64,000 nt of DNA from Andrena cerasifolii. Its lineage: Eukaryota > Arthropoda > Insecta > Hymenoptera > Andrenidae. This document shows, in pieces, positions 12,604 to 25,201 of this stretch (position 1 is the stretch's first letter; every line of letters starts with the position of its first letter). The stretch covers positions 16,455,011 through 16,519,010 of the forward strand of contig NC_135125.1 in assembly GCF_050908995.1 (NCBI RefSeq), written 5' to 3'. Below the pieces are notes generated by a model. The model had not been told where the DNA came from, searched no databases, and saw only the letters and a list, made by a program, of their open reading frames with translations. Both the position numbers and the translations under genes were made by a program.

Positions 12604-15600
12604 CAGAAAATCCAGAAAAAAAATTTACCAAAAGTAAGTAAGAGCCACTCTAATGCATACTGTTTGGTAAGAATATATCTTAATTGTTTCTGGATTGTTC
12701 GCTCGACGGCAGACGCGAAAATAGAAACGGATCCGTGCACGTGGATCGGGACAAGCTAACGATCGAACCATTCATAATCTCCGCGTAGAATCCTATAAAG
12801 TCGTACCAGATCTGCAATTGATTGATTCGAAAATGTTGCGGCCTATGCAGATGACAGCTCAATAATGAGTCTGTCAGCGAACGACAGATCCGTGTTGGTC
12901 GTGACTCGATACTGGCAAATTATTTTTCCCGACGACAATGCCTGTAATTTATCGAACGAAACCGATACTATAGAAGACGCCTCGCGCGACGTCTAAAAAG
13001 ATATACACAGCGAAATTGAGAATATATTTTCCCGGATTCCACTATCTTCCAGTGCTATACCTTACTATGCTGAAAACCCTCGTTTGTTTTCCATACAGTG
13101 TACAGTGAAAAACACTAACCGAATCGTAACATACCCCCATTCACTGGGCATGTATCCCCCGCGTTTCGCGCACTTCGAATGGAGCAGTTAAATAATGAAA
13201 AAGTTTCTGTATATGCGCAACCGCAGCGTACACGAATGAAAATAACCCATCTGTTTCCATTCTATGCAAAACAACAGAGAATCAGCATTACCGGGATTAC
13301 ATCATCCCGCGGATGTTTTAACAGAATTTCTTTGCTGCTAGAGTGTAACCGAGCGAAACAATGGTTGTTTCGTGAAAAACACTCAGGAACTGAGTTCTCC
13401 GTCTGCAAATTCTGGGGCTCTGAATTAATCCATTTTTTTCGAGACAGTAGAATTATAGATTGCTTGAAGGGTAAGGGGGAAAGAAATGTGAATTTTTCGT
13501 TACAAAGTTCAAGTAACTTAATTTTATCGATAACGTTGTTTTGTGACATTCCCTGTTTCCTTCCTTTCTCTTCACATTATTATTGAAAGGTATCAAGCGA
13601 ACTTGTCATCCTCTCCATGCGATCAAAATGTATCATCCGAGATACAAATTAACCTCGTTATTTGCTCCATAATCGATTCCACCTGCAGTTTCATCTGGAA
13701 CTAATCTAGCTAAACCCCTCGATCTTTTGTAATTTATAATTCGTTTAGGCGAATCTGTTCTCTCCAGTGGTGGAGGTCCGCAAAAAGCCCCGGAACGGGG
13801 CAAATTCGCAAAAGTAAGACCCCGTATTAGCGTCGAGGCTGTTCAGAGGAGAGACATTTCCAGAATGCAACGTCGATGCGCAGGATCTAGCAATAAACTG
13901 TGTAGCCGCCCGCTGGAAACGATTCGATTTTGCGCTCGCACGAGCATGCTTTCGGTGCTGCTATAGGGACGTCACCATGACATGCGTCAATTATGTCTGC
14001 AAGATATTCTCGACTAGAGCTCCGTATCATGCAGCCTCTGTGACCGTCCAACGCTACGCTCCCCTGCCGACAAACACAAACATTTGTTCGCAGGGTAATG
14101 ATCGTTTCCACGGCGTTTTATACGTATTTGCGGAAAAACACTACGACTTTCACTATGACGAATTCTCTCTGAATTTCCTTGGCTATTTCGTTGCAAAAAT
14201 CAGCTCCCACGGAAGTCGATTCATTTTCACCCGAAAATCAATTTTCCCCAAAGCCGATTTATTTCGATGCGTAGTCGGTTCAATTATTCCCGAGGGCAAT
14301 CGAAAAGATTACTTCGCTCTTCGAAAACTGTTCCATTAATTCTCCAATCCACAGAGTCCTATACAGTAACCTTAATCCCTGAATTTTTTAGATCGCCAAT
14401 CGTCCACGAGAGATTAATATTCAGAGTCCGAAGCATTGTTTAATCTTCTCTCAGACAAAATGCCACACCTCGTCCTCAGATAACTAGAAATAAAAATCTG
14501 CTACCTTTAGCGAGAACACTTTCGTACAAAAGACTCCGCAAGGTCGGAACGATTGCAGAAAACGAATTCTTTCGATTTACAGGACGTGGATAATGGCGTT
14601 TCGTTATCTTTTGATTATCGCGCGGAACGGCATTATTCGAGCGAGGGGAGGGTGGCGCGTGCTTTTCAAATTAAATCCATCACCGAGGAAGCGGGAGTAA
14701 ATCCTTTTGAATTAACACGTTTTTCGATTTACTGTAACGTCCGCGTTTCAATCTAATAATTATGCCCAGCGCGTGTATAAATTCGCTGTGCCGGCTGGAC
14801 CAAAGGGAGGCTCTCGAAAACGGAAACAAAACTGTCCAAACGCTCGCGTCGGACGGCGGAGAAGAATTAAAAGGGCTCATTTTCGACGTGGAATCGCCGG
14901 GACACATTTTGTTTCGCGGTGTCCCGCTCCGACACACAAAAGCGTGGGAAAAAATCCTCCGTCCGGCCGCGTCCGTGTCTCTGCGGAAAGAATATCGCCA
15001 GCTTCCAGTGTACGCGTGCGAGCGCTCATTAATTTTCTCCCCGCTATGCTGAGTTAAATCATCTCGTTCGACGCGATGTTACATACGAGAAATATTCTTG
15101 CGCGTCCAAGGGAAAAATGTAGGGACCCAACTGGGGTTTCCTTTTCGAAGGGTGAGCCTTTTTGAAAAGTTTAAGTACGCTTCAGTTACTACAGAGGTCA
15201 AATACGCATACTATGGGACACTTTTCGGGGAGTCGAGGAAAATCAGGGGTAAGAGGGAATATATCTAAGTTTCACCTCTAGTGTCTGTTGAAACGCATTA
15301 AAGTTTTCAAATTATTCTGAAATTCGCGAACCCAGGGTGTAGGAGGTAGGGAGACCGTTCCAGGATTTCAGGAGAGTAAAGAATCCTAGTTCCGAAGTAA
15401 CTCACCCCACAGTTCCAGTAGAAATTTCATACTGTCCAATTAAAAATGGACCAACTACCTCCGCGAAAACCACCCGCGCGATAGCATCCACCAAGGTATA
15501 TCTACCAACACGTGGAAGCTTCGCAAGCCAACCATTATCGTCACGGTAGCAACAGGATAATTGAATACCTAGTGCAGCATCCCAGCGTCTCAGACACCGC

Positions 15601-15800
15601 TGTTGACTATTCAGGGACTGATGCAGGCGAATTAACCGAGTCGACCGGGTCACGTACAGCCCTACGAACGTCTCAGAGACTGTGTTACAGGCAGCGTTCA
15701 ATGAATACATACAGGGTGATCCAAATAACCCCTCAATAGCAACGCGAGCAGAATCTATCCGTCTGAAAAAAATCAAACTACCAATGATCCTGAAACGGCG
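12604..15800. other. Gene-free interval, nothing recognised
   Basis: Only short spurious frames occur. No inverted-repeat element, tRNA or low-complexity tract stood out. Confidence 0.5.
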
Positions 15801-16284
15801 GAATTAATTAAAGGAAAACTACTATATATAATTTAATGGGACTTTTTGCATTGTATTAAGGATGTCTTACATTATAGAAATATATTTTTCGTTTTATAAT
15901 TAATCATTGCAGACGGCCCTGGGTAGCCGTTAAAGTCAAGGCGTCAAAAAATTGATCCAAATCAGTGGGCGCTGTAAAATTACAAAAATGACATTTTTTT
16001 TAGAAAATAACGACGCTTCAAGTTTGAAATCACTTTTCCCTGTATTTTTTGCCCCCCCCCCCCCTAGCCAGAAGTATAATCTTCAAAATAAACAAGTTTC
16101 AGTCAAATCGGATAATAATTTTTGGAGATACAACGCCCACCGTTTTGAGAACACTGTTTCGAGAAAGACGCGTTTAAATGCCTATAACTTCGGGAATTTT
16201 ACGAATTTCAACAAATCCTTTTAAACATGTATTCCTAAAAGATTGAACATTCGAAAAAGGAAATAAAAAAAAACCTCCCCCTAA
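15801..16284. mobile_element. Decayed one-armed copy of the 31494-32238 element, reverse orientation
   Basis: The stretch from GAATTAATTAAAGGAAAAC (15801) through the poly-C tract at 16052-16064, the CTAGCCAGAAGTATA segment and GATTGAACATTCG to ACCTCCCCCTAA (16284) matches, in reverse orientation, pieces of the larger element at 31494-32238. One hairpin arm and both clean termini have been lost. Confidence 0.8.
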
Positions 16285-16444
16285 TTCACAATTTTTCTGA
16301 ATAACGAGATGCTTTTCTTTGTTTTTCTAATTTGAGCAGCATCGACTGTCTGCGTCATGGGCTGCTTTCTTCGCTATTATATTTCATGTTACTCTGATAT
16401 TGTTCAGAATAATAGATATTATTATAATACAGACCTCACTGTTC

Positions 16445-17165
16445 TTAGGGGGACACTCTACTCTCTCGGTTGAAAAATTCGTCACTTTTCGATGATGGTT
16501 TTTATAACGAAATAAACACTTAACGTTTTCGAATTTCGGGGGTATATTGTGCCACTGTTGAAATACAAGAAAAAATCTTTGTTGCTTGTTTATTTTACTT
16601 GTTTACTTAAATATTTCGAAGTGAAGTTGGCGTTTTCAGAATTGCTGGCAGTTGAAATTTCCGACGACTGGATCATCGGAAATAAAAACACCAAACATAT
16701 TCTTAATTTGCAGGAGTACGGCTATCTCGCTAACCACAAATATCTTAAGATTTTTTAATACTTGCCCACATTTTATGTCTATCAAACAGAAAAGAAATGC
16801 CATTTTCAGTACTTTCAACTTTGATCGACTCCCGTTTTAATAATTCTGGTGCAAAATTGTTCTTTCGTGGAAAGCGAGATAACCATACACTGCTGCGAAT
16901 TAGAAATATGTTTGGTTTTTTTATTTCCGATGGTCCAGTCGTCCGAAATTTCAACCACCAGCAATCCTGAAGCCGCCAACTTCACTGCGAAATATTTATG
17001 TAAACAAATGAAATAAACAAACAACAAAGATTTTGTCTTGTATTTCAAGAGTGGTACAATACACATATACCCCCGAAATTCGAAAACGTTAAGTGTTTAT
17101 TTCGTTATAAAAACCATCACCGAAAAGTGGCCGATTATTCGGCCGAGAGTAGAATGTCCCCTTAA
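16445..17165. mobile_element. TTAA-GGGG long-hairpin MITE, near-palindromic
   Basis: The left end is TTAGGGGGACACTCTACTCTC (TTAA mutated to TTAG); the right end in reverse complement is TTAAGGGGACATTCTACTCTC. The two arms are similar almost to the middle, so they encode mirror versions of the same peptide-like frames (plus strand 16549-16758, minus strand 17066-16815), an artefact of the inverted repeat. A core shared with other elements sits at 16663-16732 and 16874-16938. No transposase is present. Confidence 0.88.
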
Positions 17166-18892
17166 CCTTCCCACCACAAACAACTATTCCTGATCGAAAG
17201 GAGTGTTTTCCTGTGACTTCCTAGCACCACAGTTCTTACATCCAAAACATTCTCAGAATCTCGCAAAAGCAGAAATTCCTCACCGGCAATGATTATACCG
17301 AAGTTTCCGGCTCTGGTAACAGCAGCAATGGCGCAGTGGAAAACGCATTATGCGCGCACAGAATATTCGTTCACGGTATATACGCGTGAGATCCGTCCAA
17401 CTGACGTGCACGTACACCGTGGCCAGCCTCGAAATTAACGGACAGTGAGCGTAATTATTTCAATGGTCGCAATGGTGGTCGGCTCGCTGTCCGACCTACA
17501 TACCGGTGATGCAACCGAGCCACCCTCTCCAATCGCGTTGAATTACCGATCGGCCTACTTAACAGCATCGATGAACGGGCGGTTCGGATCCTACCCCGCG
17601 ACTTTCAGCGATATACCGATCGTCGCAGGCAACGTAGGGGATGGGGGAGGCGTCGTACATCGATTTTGTTAATTGTCGTCTGCATCGAAATACGTGCTGG
17701 GCTTGTCGTGCTGGTTTCAATTTACGAAAGGAACGTCCTTTTAGATATAATAAGAAGAGAGCTTTAATTATTGATATTTTGGAGTTGATATTGATTTGAG
17801 AAGGATGGGAAGAGTGGAACGCGTGTGCGCTTTGAAGCGATGGGGCCCAATAATGTGAATTCAGATAGAAAGTTAACGTGGAACAGTTCCGCTGCCTACC
17901 TGGCAAACACTTGGATAATTTCTTTGAAGTATTCTGCAAAGGATTTCCCTGCGAGTTGCAGCTTCCCCTCGTCACAGAAGCATTAGGGAATGAAACGCTC
18001 GCGAGCGGATATCGAAAGAGGCGATAAGGGTTCCCCGCCTCTGTGGAGCGCGTTTTTGTTCCGTTCTTAATTAAAAGTCCCTGAAATATCTGAATAAAGT
18101 CCGCGGCAAAGGTCGCGCGATGGTTTGCACCTGCGAGCGTTTAAATAACTGGCGTTTCAGCTGCCGCTGAACGGAGGTAAAAAGAGTTAAACCGTTCGCG
18201 CGACTTGTTGGAAAGTGGGGAAAAGAAGGGGAGTACTTATTGCCTCCGTTTTAATAAGAAATTCACCCTTAATCCTCCTGAGCGGTAGGTCTCCGTGAAA
18301 TTTAAACGCTGTGCTGCGCGCGAGTGGAATTCCATTTAAACGCATCGCTCCTGGAAACGTATTTATCGCTCGGAAAGAGGATTCGCGTTGCGAAGAAAAG
18401 ACACTCGCCGTGACGCTAACACGTGCCGGAGAGTGTTCCTAACGAACGCAGCTGTTAAAAACAGTATCGGTACGAAAGCAATACCGCGTATTTCACGATC
18501 CGAATGCTCTTTTTTCCACACGACCCCCTCTAATGACTCTTATATGGGTCAGCCTTTATTAAAGCATGGATCCTTTTTTCCATCGTTCGAATCCAGCTGC
18601 TTCTGTATCGTACATTTTGATTTCGGAGGTTACACCTGTTGTGCCATTGCGGCCGCACCAGCGCACTGCATTAGCCCGCGATGTATACGGCTTCTGTGCG
18701 CGCAACTCTTTTGAAAAATCGCGCGTAACGACGAGTAACGACGAAGCCCGGAATTGATGCTGATCAAAAGCTAGTTGGGGGCGTAGTGTGAAAACGACAG
18801 CGGTAGAATGCAAATCTGTGAAAATATAGAGATCGTAAGGAACAGAATTACATGTTTGTAAAGCGCGCTGTTCCGTTCTTACAAGGAGAGTA
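17166..18892. other. Gene-free interval, nothing recognised
   Basis: Moderately GC-rich DNA with short frames on both strands and no recognisable repeat or gene. Confidence 0.5.
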
Positions 18893-19160
18893 TTTTAGGT
18901 GTCCGCCTCCGATCATTTTGATTTTTGGATATGTTATAGAGGACCGAAAAATAAGAAATACGTCTTTTTTTATTTTTCCCCGTTTTCATATTTGGGGGGG
19001 GGGGGGGGGTTGAGAAATCATTTTTGTGGATTTTTGAAAATCTGGTGAGTCAGTCATATTTCGCATACATGGACACAAAATTCGTCCATTGACACTATTC
19101 CCCTATCTCTAATAGTTCTCGAGATATTCCACAAAAATGATTTTTCAAAAAATCACACCA
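18893..19160. repeat. AT-rich repeat relic with poly-G run and internal hairpin
   Basis: It contains a run of 16 G (18994-19009) and an inverted repeat AAATCATTTTTGTGGA at 19015-19030 paired with 19128-19143. The AT-rich style with a G/C homopolymer resembles the relics at 16050 and 31937, but no termini could be defined. Confidence 0.4.
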
Positions 19161-20690
19161 AGCTGTATTACTTATTAACGAATTCATGAACCTCGTAGTG
19201 CAGACAGAAGGTCCTAGGAATAAGAGACCAACTACCGGCGGACCTCGACGAACAGGGCCATCTTCGTAGAACAGCAAGGCCACATTGTGGGCCAAGTGCG
19301 CTGGAGGCATTCGGCTGTCCACACTCAAAGGCAATGGAGGCCTGAATATGGCAGGTCAGGTACTCGTGCCCGGAATCCATTGATAGGTCGTCCCCAAACA
19401 GTCGGGCAATAATCTATACGGCTCGTTTGGCCGCGGGCAGGAATGACACTTGGCACCGGTACAATGGACTACAATCGACATGTCAAACGATTTTCTACAG
19501 AAATCTATTTTCAAAGCTCTTCCTCCGCGGGCCAGGAGATATCCTCTCAAATAATACTCCAATGATAACACACAATTCAGATTAGAATTCAAGGCGTCAA
19601 AATCGTTGCTATCTGAGATCTCTAAGCTAAGATAAGAGTCTTATCTAACAAATCTATCCATGAAGCAGCATCAAACGACCATTCACAAGAATCTTTCACA
19701 ATCTACAAATCGAAATAAAATCCTCCCAAGTACAGATTTCCTCCGCGTAACGCTGGGATAATCGTAAATCCCCCTGGATCCCGCATTCCATTTGAAAGGA
19801 CGCGATATGTATATCACTCTCGAAGGACGTTCATCGACCTACTCCCCCGAAACAGCTGTCACTCGAGGGATCGAGGGCAGTCGCAGTGCAATCTCGCAAT
19901 ATCGCGTAATTATTAATTCGTTCGTCGCGCCAGTCGGCCGTTTATCCCACTCTGGCCCTGTCCAGCGTCCCTTGCGCCCATCATGCACACGGACGAGAGC
20001 CGCGGCGCAATTAATGGATGAATACCAGCGGGATAACAACCTCAACTTTTTTAATAATAACGCCAGTTTTCCACCCGCTGTCCCAGTCGCCACCGAAAGA
20101 AGCTTACTCGTCGAGCCTGAATTTTCCACGGACGACATGGCTGCAACCCCCACCGCCCCACCCTCGACGTGTTTCGTCGGCGTTCTTGTTTGATTTTCAT
20201 CCGATTGCAGGGACACTAGAGATATTTTGTCTTTTTTCCACCTTTTTCCGCGGCCGGTGTTTGGGTTTTTGTTTTTCCTCTCTGCAACGGCCATTGTTCC
20301 GTGCACGGAACGACCGTCGATGGAAAAGGAAGGGTCTTCCAGCGTACCTCCCCGCGATGGAATCTCGTCCAGGTGGGGCGCGGGTGTGGCGTTGTTTCGA
20401 AGGCTACCGCGAACGAATTGGCTTGCCTCGAAAGGTGTCGGGTAAATGGAAGAATGATGAAGAAATATCGCAGAATGCGGTGTGGTGAAAGTAGGCTCTG
20501 ATTTGATTACATAAGTAGTGGAGGTAGAGATTTGGTTGCACAAGAAGTAGATGTGTTTGCTCCGACTAGTAGTACAGGTAGAACTTTGGGTAGACCGATA
20601 GGATTAAGGAAGCAGTGGATCAGTGGTACAGCTCAAGGTCCTGTAGAACGAATAACTGTGTGGCTACAATATCAAATTCCTAACGCTGGC
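19161..20690. other. Gene-free interval, nothing recognised
   Basis: CpG-rich parts give open frames on both strands over the same bases (a 234-codon minus frame at 20543-19839 and a 133-codon plus frame at 19792-20193) without similarity to any family I know. Confidence 0.5.
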
Positions 20691-21378
20691 TTAAAGGGCT
20701 ATTCCACTGTGAACGGTCGAAAAATCAAGATATTTTTAAAGATTTTTTTCTCAGTAAATACAACGTATAATGAAATAAATCTTTTTGGTTTTTATCAAGC
20801 TACCCTTATATTATACAAAAAAAAATTAAAAAATATTTTTAATTTGTTTACCCGTTTTTTACAAAGCGTCAATATGGCACCTCAACAAAAACGGTATTTT
20901 ATCGGCTTATCTGAAACAAAAAATTCGAAAAGATTCTTAATCTGTATGAGTGTCGCTATCGCCCGCAGCTCAATTAACAACTTTTGTCGAAAAATAACCG
21001 AGAGTTTTCTCGGGGAACATTCGAGAAAAGACCATTTTGGGGAATTTTTCTTTCAACCCAATTGTTAATTGAGCTACGCGCGATAGCGACACTCATGCAG
21101 ATTAAGAATCTTTTCGAATTTTTTGTTTCAGATAAGCCTAAGCCGGGAAATCACCTGCACCACAAACATATCATTTTTGTTTAGGTGCCATATTGACGCT
21201 TTGCAAAAAAACAAGTAAAACAAATTACAAATATTCTTTTCAATTTTTTTTGGTATAATATAAGAATAGCTTAATAAATATAAAAAAAAATTATTTCATT
21301 ATATGTTGTATTTACCGAGAAAAAAATCTTTAAATATAGCTTGATTTTTCGACCGTTCACAGTGGAATACCCCCTTAA
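20691..21378. mobile_element. TTAA-GGGG long-hairpin MITE, near-palindromic
   Basis: The left end is TTAAAGGGCTATTCCACTGTG; the right end in reverse complement is TTAAGGGGGTATTCCACTGTG. The arms stay alike for roughly 300 bases each, up to a centre near 20990-21060. The core shared with other elements lies at 20900-20963 and 21078-21140. No long open frame with a transposase signature. Confidence 0.9.
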
Positions 21379-23240
21379 GACTTATCTAATGTCACAGAAG
21401 CCCAAAAAACACTAAAATAAATGAAGTAGTTAAAAAGCAGAAAATATTTGCATTCAAACCTAATACCATCACAGATTACATAGGCCATTGTTTGTTCTCC
21501 TCAGCCAGCCACCCCAGTGGGATCCAGGGACGACTGGAATCGAATTTAATTACCGATGTGCAGATATTTACTCCGTGGACCGGTGACCAGGGTGTTGGGC
21601 GTCGGCGACGGGCTCGTTAAAAATTTAATTTTCTACGACGTCGGACAAGCGTCGTTCCTCCGCGCGCCTCCAAAGGTCACCCAAGACGTGTACGGACCGG
21701 ATGGAATTTATTTAACGGCTATACCGATTCGCGAACTTTCTATCGATCGCCAGCCCACCCCCTATCTGCCTCGGCCGGGATCGCCGGAGATACGGATATT
21801 TTTCGTCCTCCCGTCCGACTGGTTTATCGCTATGGAGTTCCCCAAGTGACTGGTAAACGAACGGAGGTAACAGCATCCAGACGTCCTGACATCGATTGAT
21901 TTCACGAGCTTCCAGTCACGGCGCACTTGTCTGGTTTCCGGGAGCTTCTTAATTAAGTGGTAATATTTGACGAAATTGGGGGAGGCTCTGTTTAGTAACG
22001 CAGTATATTACATTCTACCACCGGTGTTGCCTTGTAGAGCTCCGCGAACTTTCCAACTGCTGACTTCGATCGCTTTCAGAAACTTCCAGGGGACCGTTCA
22101 CCCTTAGTATTTCCAGCAGTCTTATAGTTTTCAACGAAGGGGGCGGTATAGTGCTGACGGGGATCCAGAGAAGACTCCCCGCCGTTCGCGAATCTGATTC
22201 TTCAACTTTTTCGGGGATAGCGGCTCAAGTTTGCTCGGCGCCGTTGCTCTGTCGTTTTACACTCAATGCGAGTCGAGGAATGTTTGCCAGATAAGACCGA
22301 CGGTTTCACCACTTTCTTAATGGGTGAGCCTGTTTTGCCCTCGGTTGAAAGTATAATACTTTTCCGTTGCTGACGTTACGGTGCTTTCAGCAATTCCGTG
22401 CGTGGAGGATCGCATTACGAATATGCACCGTGTGCACCGCTGATTCTCCATTCAAAAGTAAATCGAAAATGTAGAATGAAATGTTTCCATACAAGGCTCC
22501 GTTTTCGAGAGAGTCTGTTTCGAAAACTTGTTTAGCACGCGTACAGATTCCTAAGAATTTGGAGGAATATTATTTTCCAGTTGCACCGCGATTTCCAAAA
22601 CACCCTGAATTTCTCTCAGCTGGATACAGAATACGAATGAAGCTTTTCTGACACCGCTGTAGGAGTGATTCGAAATTACAATGGTGTCTTTTTACTCGAA
22701 AGCAAAATCGCTCGACGTTCAGCCGAAATAGCGAAGGCATGTAGTTACTACTCCCCTCCGTGGCAACGGCCGCCATTAATTTCATTGAGTGGTAACCAGC
22801 GGGTAACGAGTGCTTATAAGTAACGAGATCCCCTCGAGTTCGCCGTCACCGCGTCGGATTTACATTTCCGTCGTGTTACGATTTCATTTGCATGCCCGTC
22901 GGTGCTCCTATTACCGATTTCGTAACGACCCGAAAAAACGAATACCGCGACGCTGGTGTCTCTTTTTTCTTTTCCCTCCCCTCCACCGCCCCTACAACGA
23001 GCCAGACCGTAATCACAATTATCCTGGCACCGAGCACGCGGACAGCCGGAAGAATCGAAGGGTTACGTCCCCTCGTCTTTGCTCGTTACCCTCTGGCTAA
23101 GTAAGTGAACGAGGGGGATGGAGTAAATGACGATGACTGTACGGTTGGAGGGAAATCTGCGAGGGTAAGATTGTAAAGATAGTTGCAATATGTCGCAACT
23201 AAAGTGGGATCTAATTGTTGACTTGTGGTGCAACGTGGAG

Positions 23241-23395
23241 GTTTGATCGGGGAAGTGGTATAGATCAGGGCTTGGTTGGGCGAGTAGTATAGGTCAGCCT
23301 ATGGTCGGGCAGCTGGTGGGATAATGGTTTGGTCAGGGAAGTGGTACAGGTCGAGATTGATCGGTCAAGTGGTATAGATCTAAATTGACCAGACG
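23241..23395. repeat. Degenerate minisatellite, about 29-bp unit
   Basis: About five imperfect copies of a unit resembling TTGATCGGGGAAGTGGTATA followed by GATCAG run head to tail. Copies differ by several substitutions and small indels. Confidence 0.65.
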
Positions 23396-25053
23396 GGGAG
23401 TAGAATCCGCAAAGACATCATAATTCCATAACTATACTGAGATTTCATAGATTCGATATGAAATTGAAATAAAGCAATTCCCCTGTACGACGCTGTGAAA
23501 GATGATGCGTCGCACGTTTCTCTCCGAACTCCGTTCGAGTATTTCCCACCAAGAAGGAGGTTATCGATGAATCGCTTTCGAATCAATTACACCGAGATTT
23601 CCCAGGGCTTCCCCGTGCAAACAAGGCATCGCATGAAAGCTTGAAAAGTATTTCACCTCATGAAACTCGACCGCTAAGGCGAGTAATGAAGTACCCTGAA
23701 TCCCTCGGGAGTCAACAAAGTTTCATTAAAGCGGAAGTAGCTCAACCTGCTACCGCTTCCCTCATAAATGAGTATCTCCATGTATGTAACTTAAATCGAT
23801 TCTCGCTCGAGTTACCGACACCGGGCGTCTCCGTGCACCATCCAGCAAAGTTTAATTCCCTTCGCCTCCAATTATTCCGATGCACCGGCGGGACACTTTT
23901 CTCTAACTTCAGGTGCAAGCGAGCGACGGCAGAATCGCTTCTCCTGCTTAGCACTCGGAACGCGAAACGTTCCTTAAAGTCTTCTCGTTGCAATTTCCCT
24001 TTCAAATTTCTCTTTCTATTAAGCGCGCGCGGGTTAAAAAAATTCACGCTGCCTTCTTCTTAACGAGGACCTCTCCCCACTCTTTCATGACTTGTAGGTA
24101 AGTGAAAGGGGGTGGTATGATTGGAGCGGTCTATCCAACTTTCTCAACATTCGATCTTCGCAACTCCTAACACCCAAGTAGAAATATCTAGTAATAGTCA
24201 GACATTATATCCAACATATCTTCAAGACCGATTTCCTCAACAACAACAAAAACCGTATAATTACCGAATTCCAAGCAAACCCATTGGTCGGCCATTCCCA
24301 GCGTATCAGACGTTTAAATTGCGAATTCAGTCTTCCTCAATGTCTCATTTTCCCTCCGATACGCCGCGAACGTGATCGAAGAAGAAAATCCTGCGTGACT
24401 GGGCGAGAGGATTTAACGACCTACCGTTTATATCGTGCCTCCGTTACCTGGGCACAATCCAATTTTTTTTCCTCCTACCCCCGCCTCGCCGCAGCGCAGC
24501 CAGCAGCCGCCACCCTTTCGTCCTGCCCCTTACCACCTTGATCCTCCGCCCCGGCCGAGGCAATTACCTATGCAAAGAGGCGAAAAAAACGTAACGACGA
24601 GCCGGCTAGACGCATCGACACGATATCCGCGCGGAACGCACGTCAGAACGACATCGCCCCGAGCCCGTTAAGCTCCTTGTCTCAGGCTCCTACACAGGCC
24701 GGGCGGGGTACAGAGAAAATGGGGATAAAAATATCGACTGACGAGGGCCCACCTCTGATAAGCTTTCGGCGTTAATGCTGGTAATCCGGGACATCTTGAG
24801 GGGATCCCGCCATTGCCGAGTTTTAAGGGGATTTCGTTCGGAAATGAATTATTCCGCCGGCTTTGGCGGACGCGGCTGCCCTTTTTTCATCGTACTGTGT
24901 TAAGTTCCCTGCGGGAGAGCGGTGTGGTGTATTTATGGACATTCGTGGCCGAGGATGACCGTGGAAATCGTTCGACGCTAGTTCCCGATTGCCTGATGCG
25001 ACTGCCCGGCGTTCGAAGATGAGTGGAGGAAATCCGAGGTGCTTGCTCCTCTC

Positions 25054-25201
25054 GTTTTAAGCACGAAGGTCCAAGCGAACTAAATTGTTTTATGGAAAAC
25101 TCGGAAAGGTTAGAAGCCAAATTATAAGTTTTAAGCACGAAGCTCCAAGCGAAGTAAATTGTTTTATGGAAAACTCGGAAAGGTTAGAAGCCGAGTTCGA
25201 G
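25054..25201. repeat. Tandem duplication, 74-bp unit, two copies
   Basis: GTTTTAAGCACGAAG begins at 25054 and again at 25128. The following bases to AGGTTAGAAGCC are almost identical in both copies, with only a few substitutions, indicating a fairly recent duplication. Confidence 0.92.

Noticed and set aside
16549..17066. Two similar short frames on opposite strands (SDDW, IGNK motifs)
   Set aside because: They are the two arms of one inverted repeat read in opposite directions, not two genes.
19839..20543. 234-codon minus-strand frame, the longest in the window
   Set aside because: No recognisable domain, overlaps other frames on the plus strand and lies in GC-rich DNA where stops are rare.
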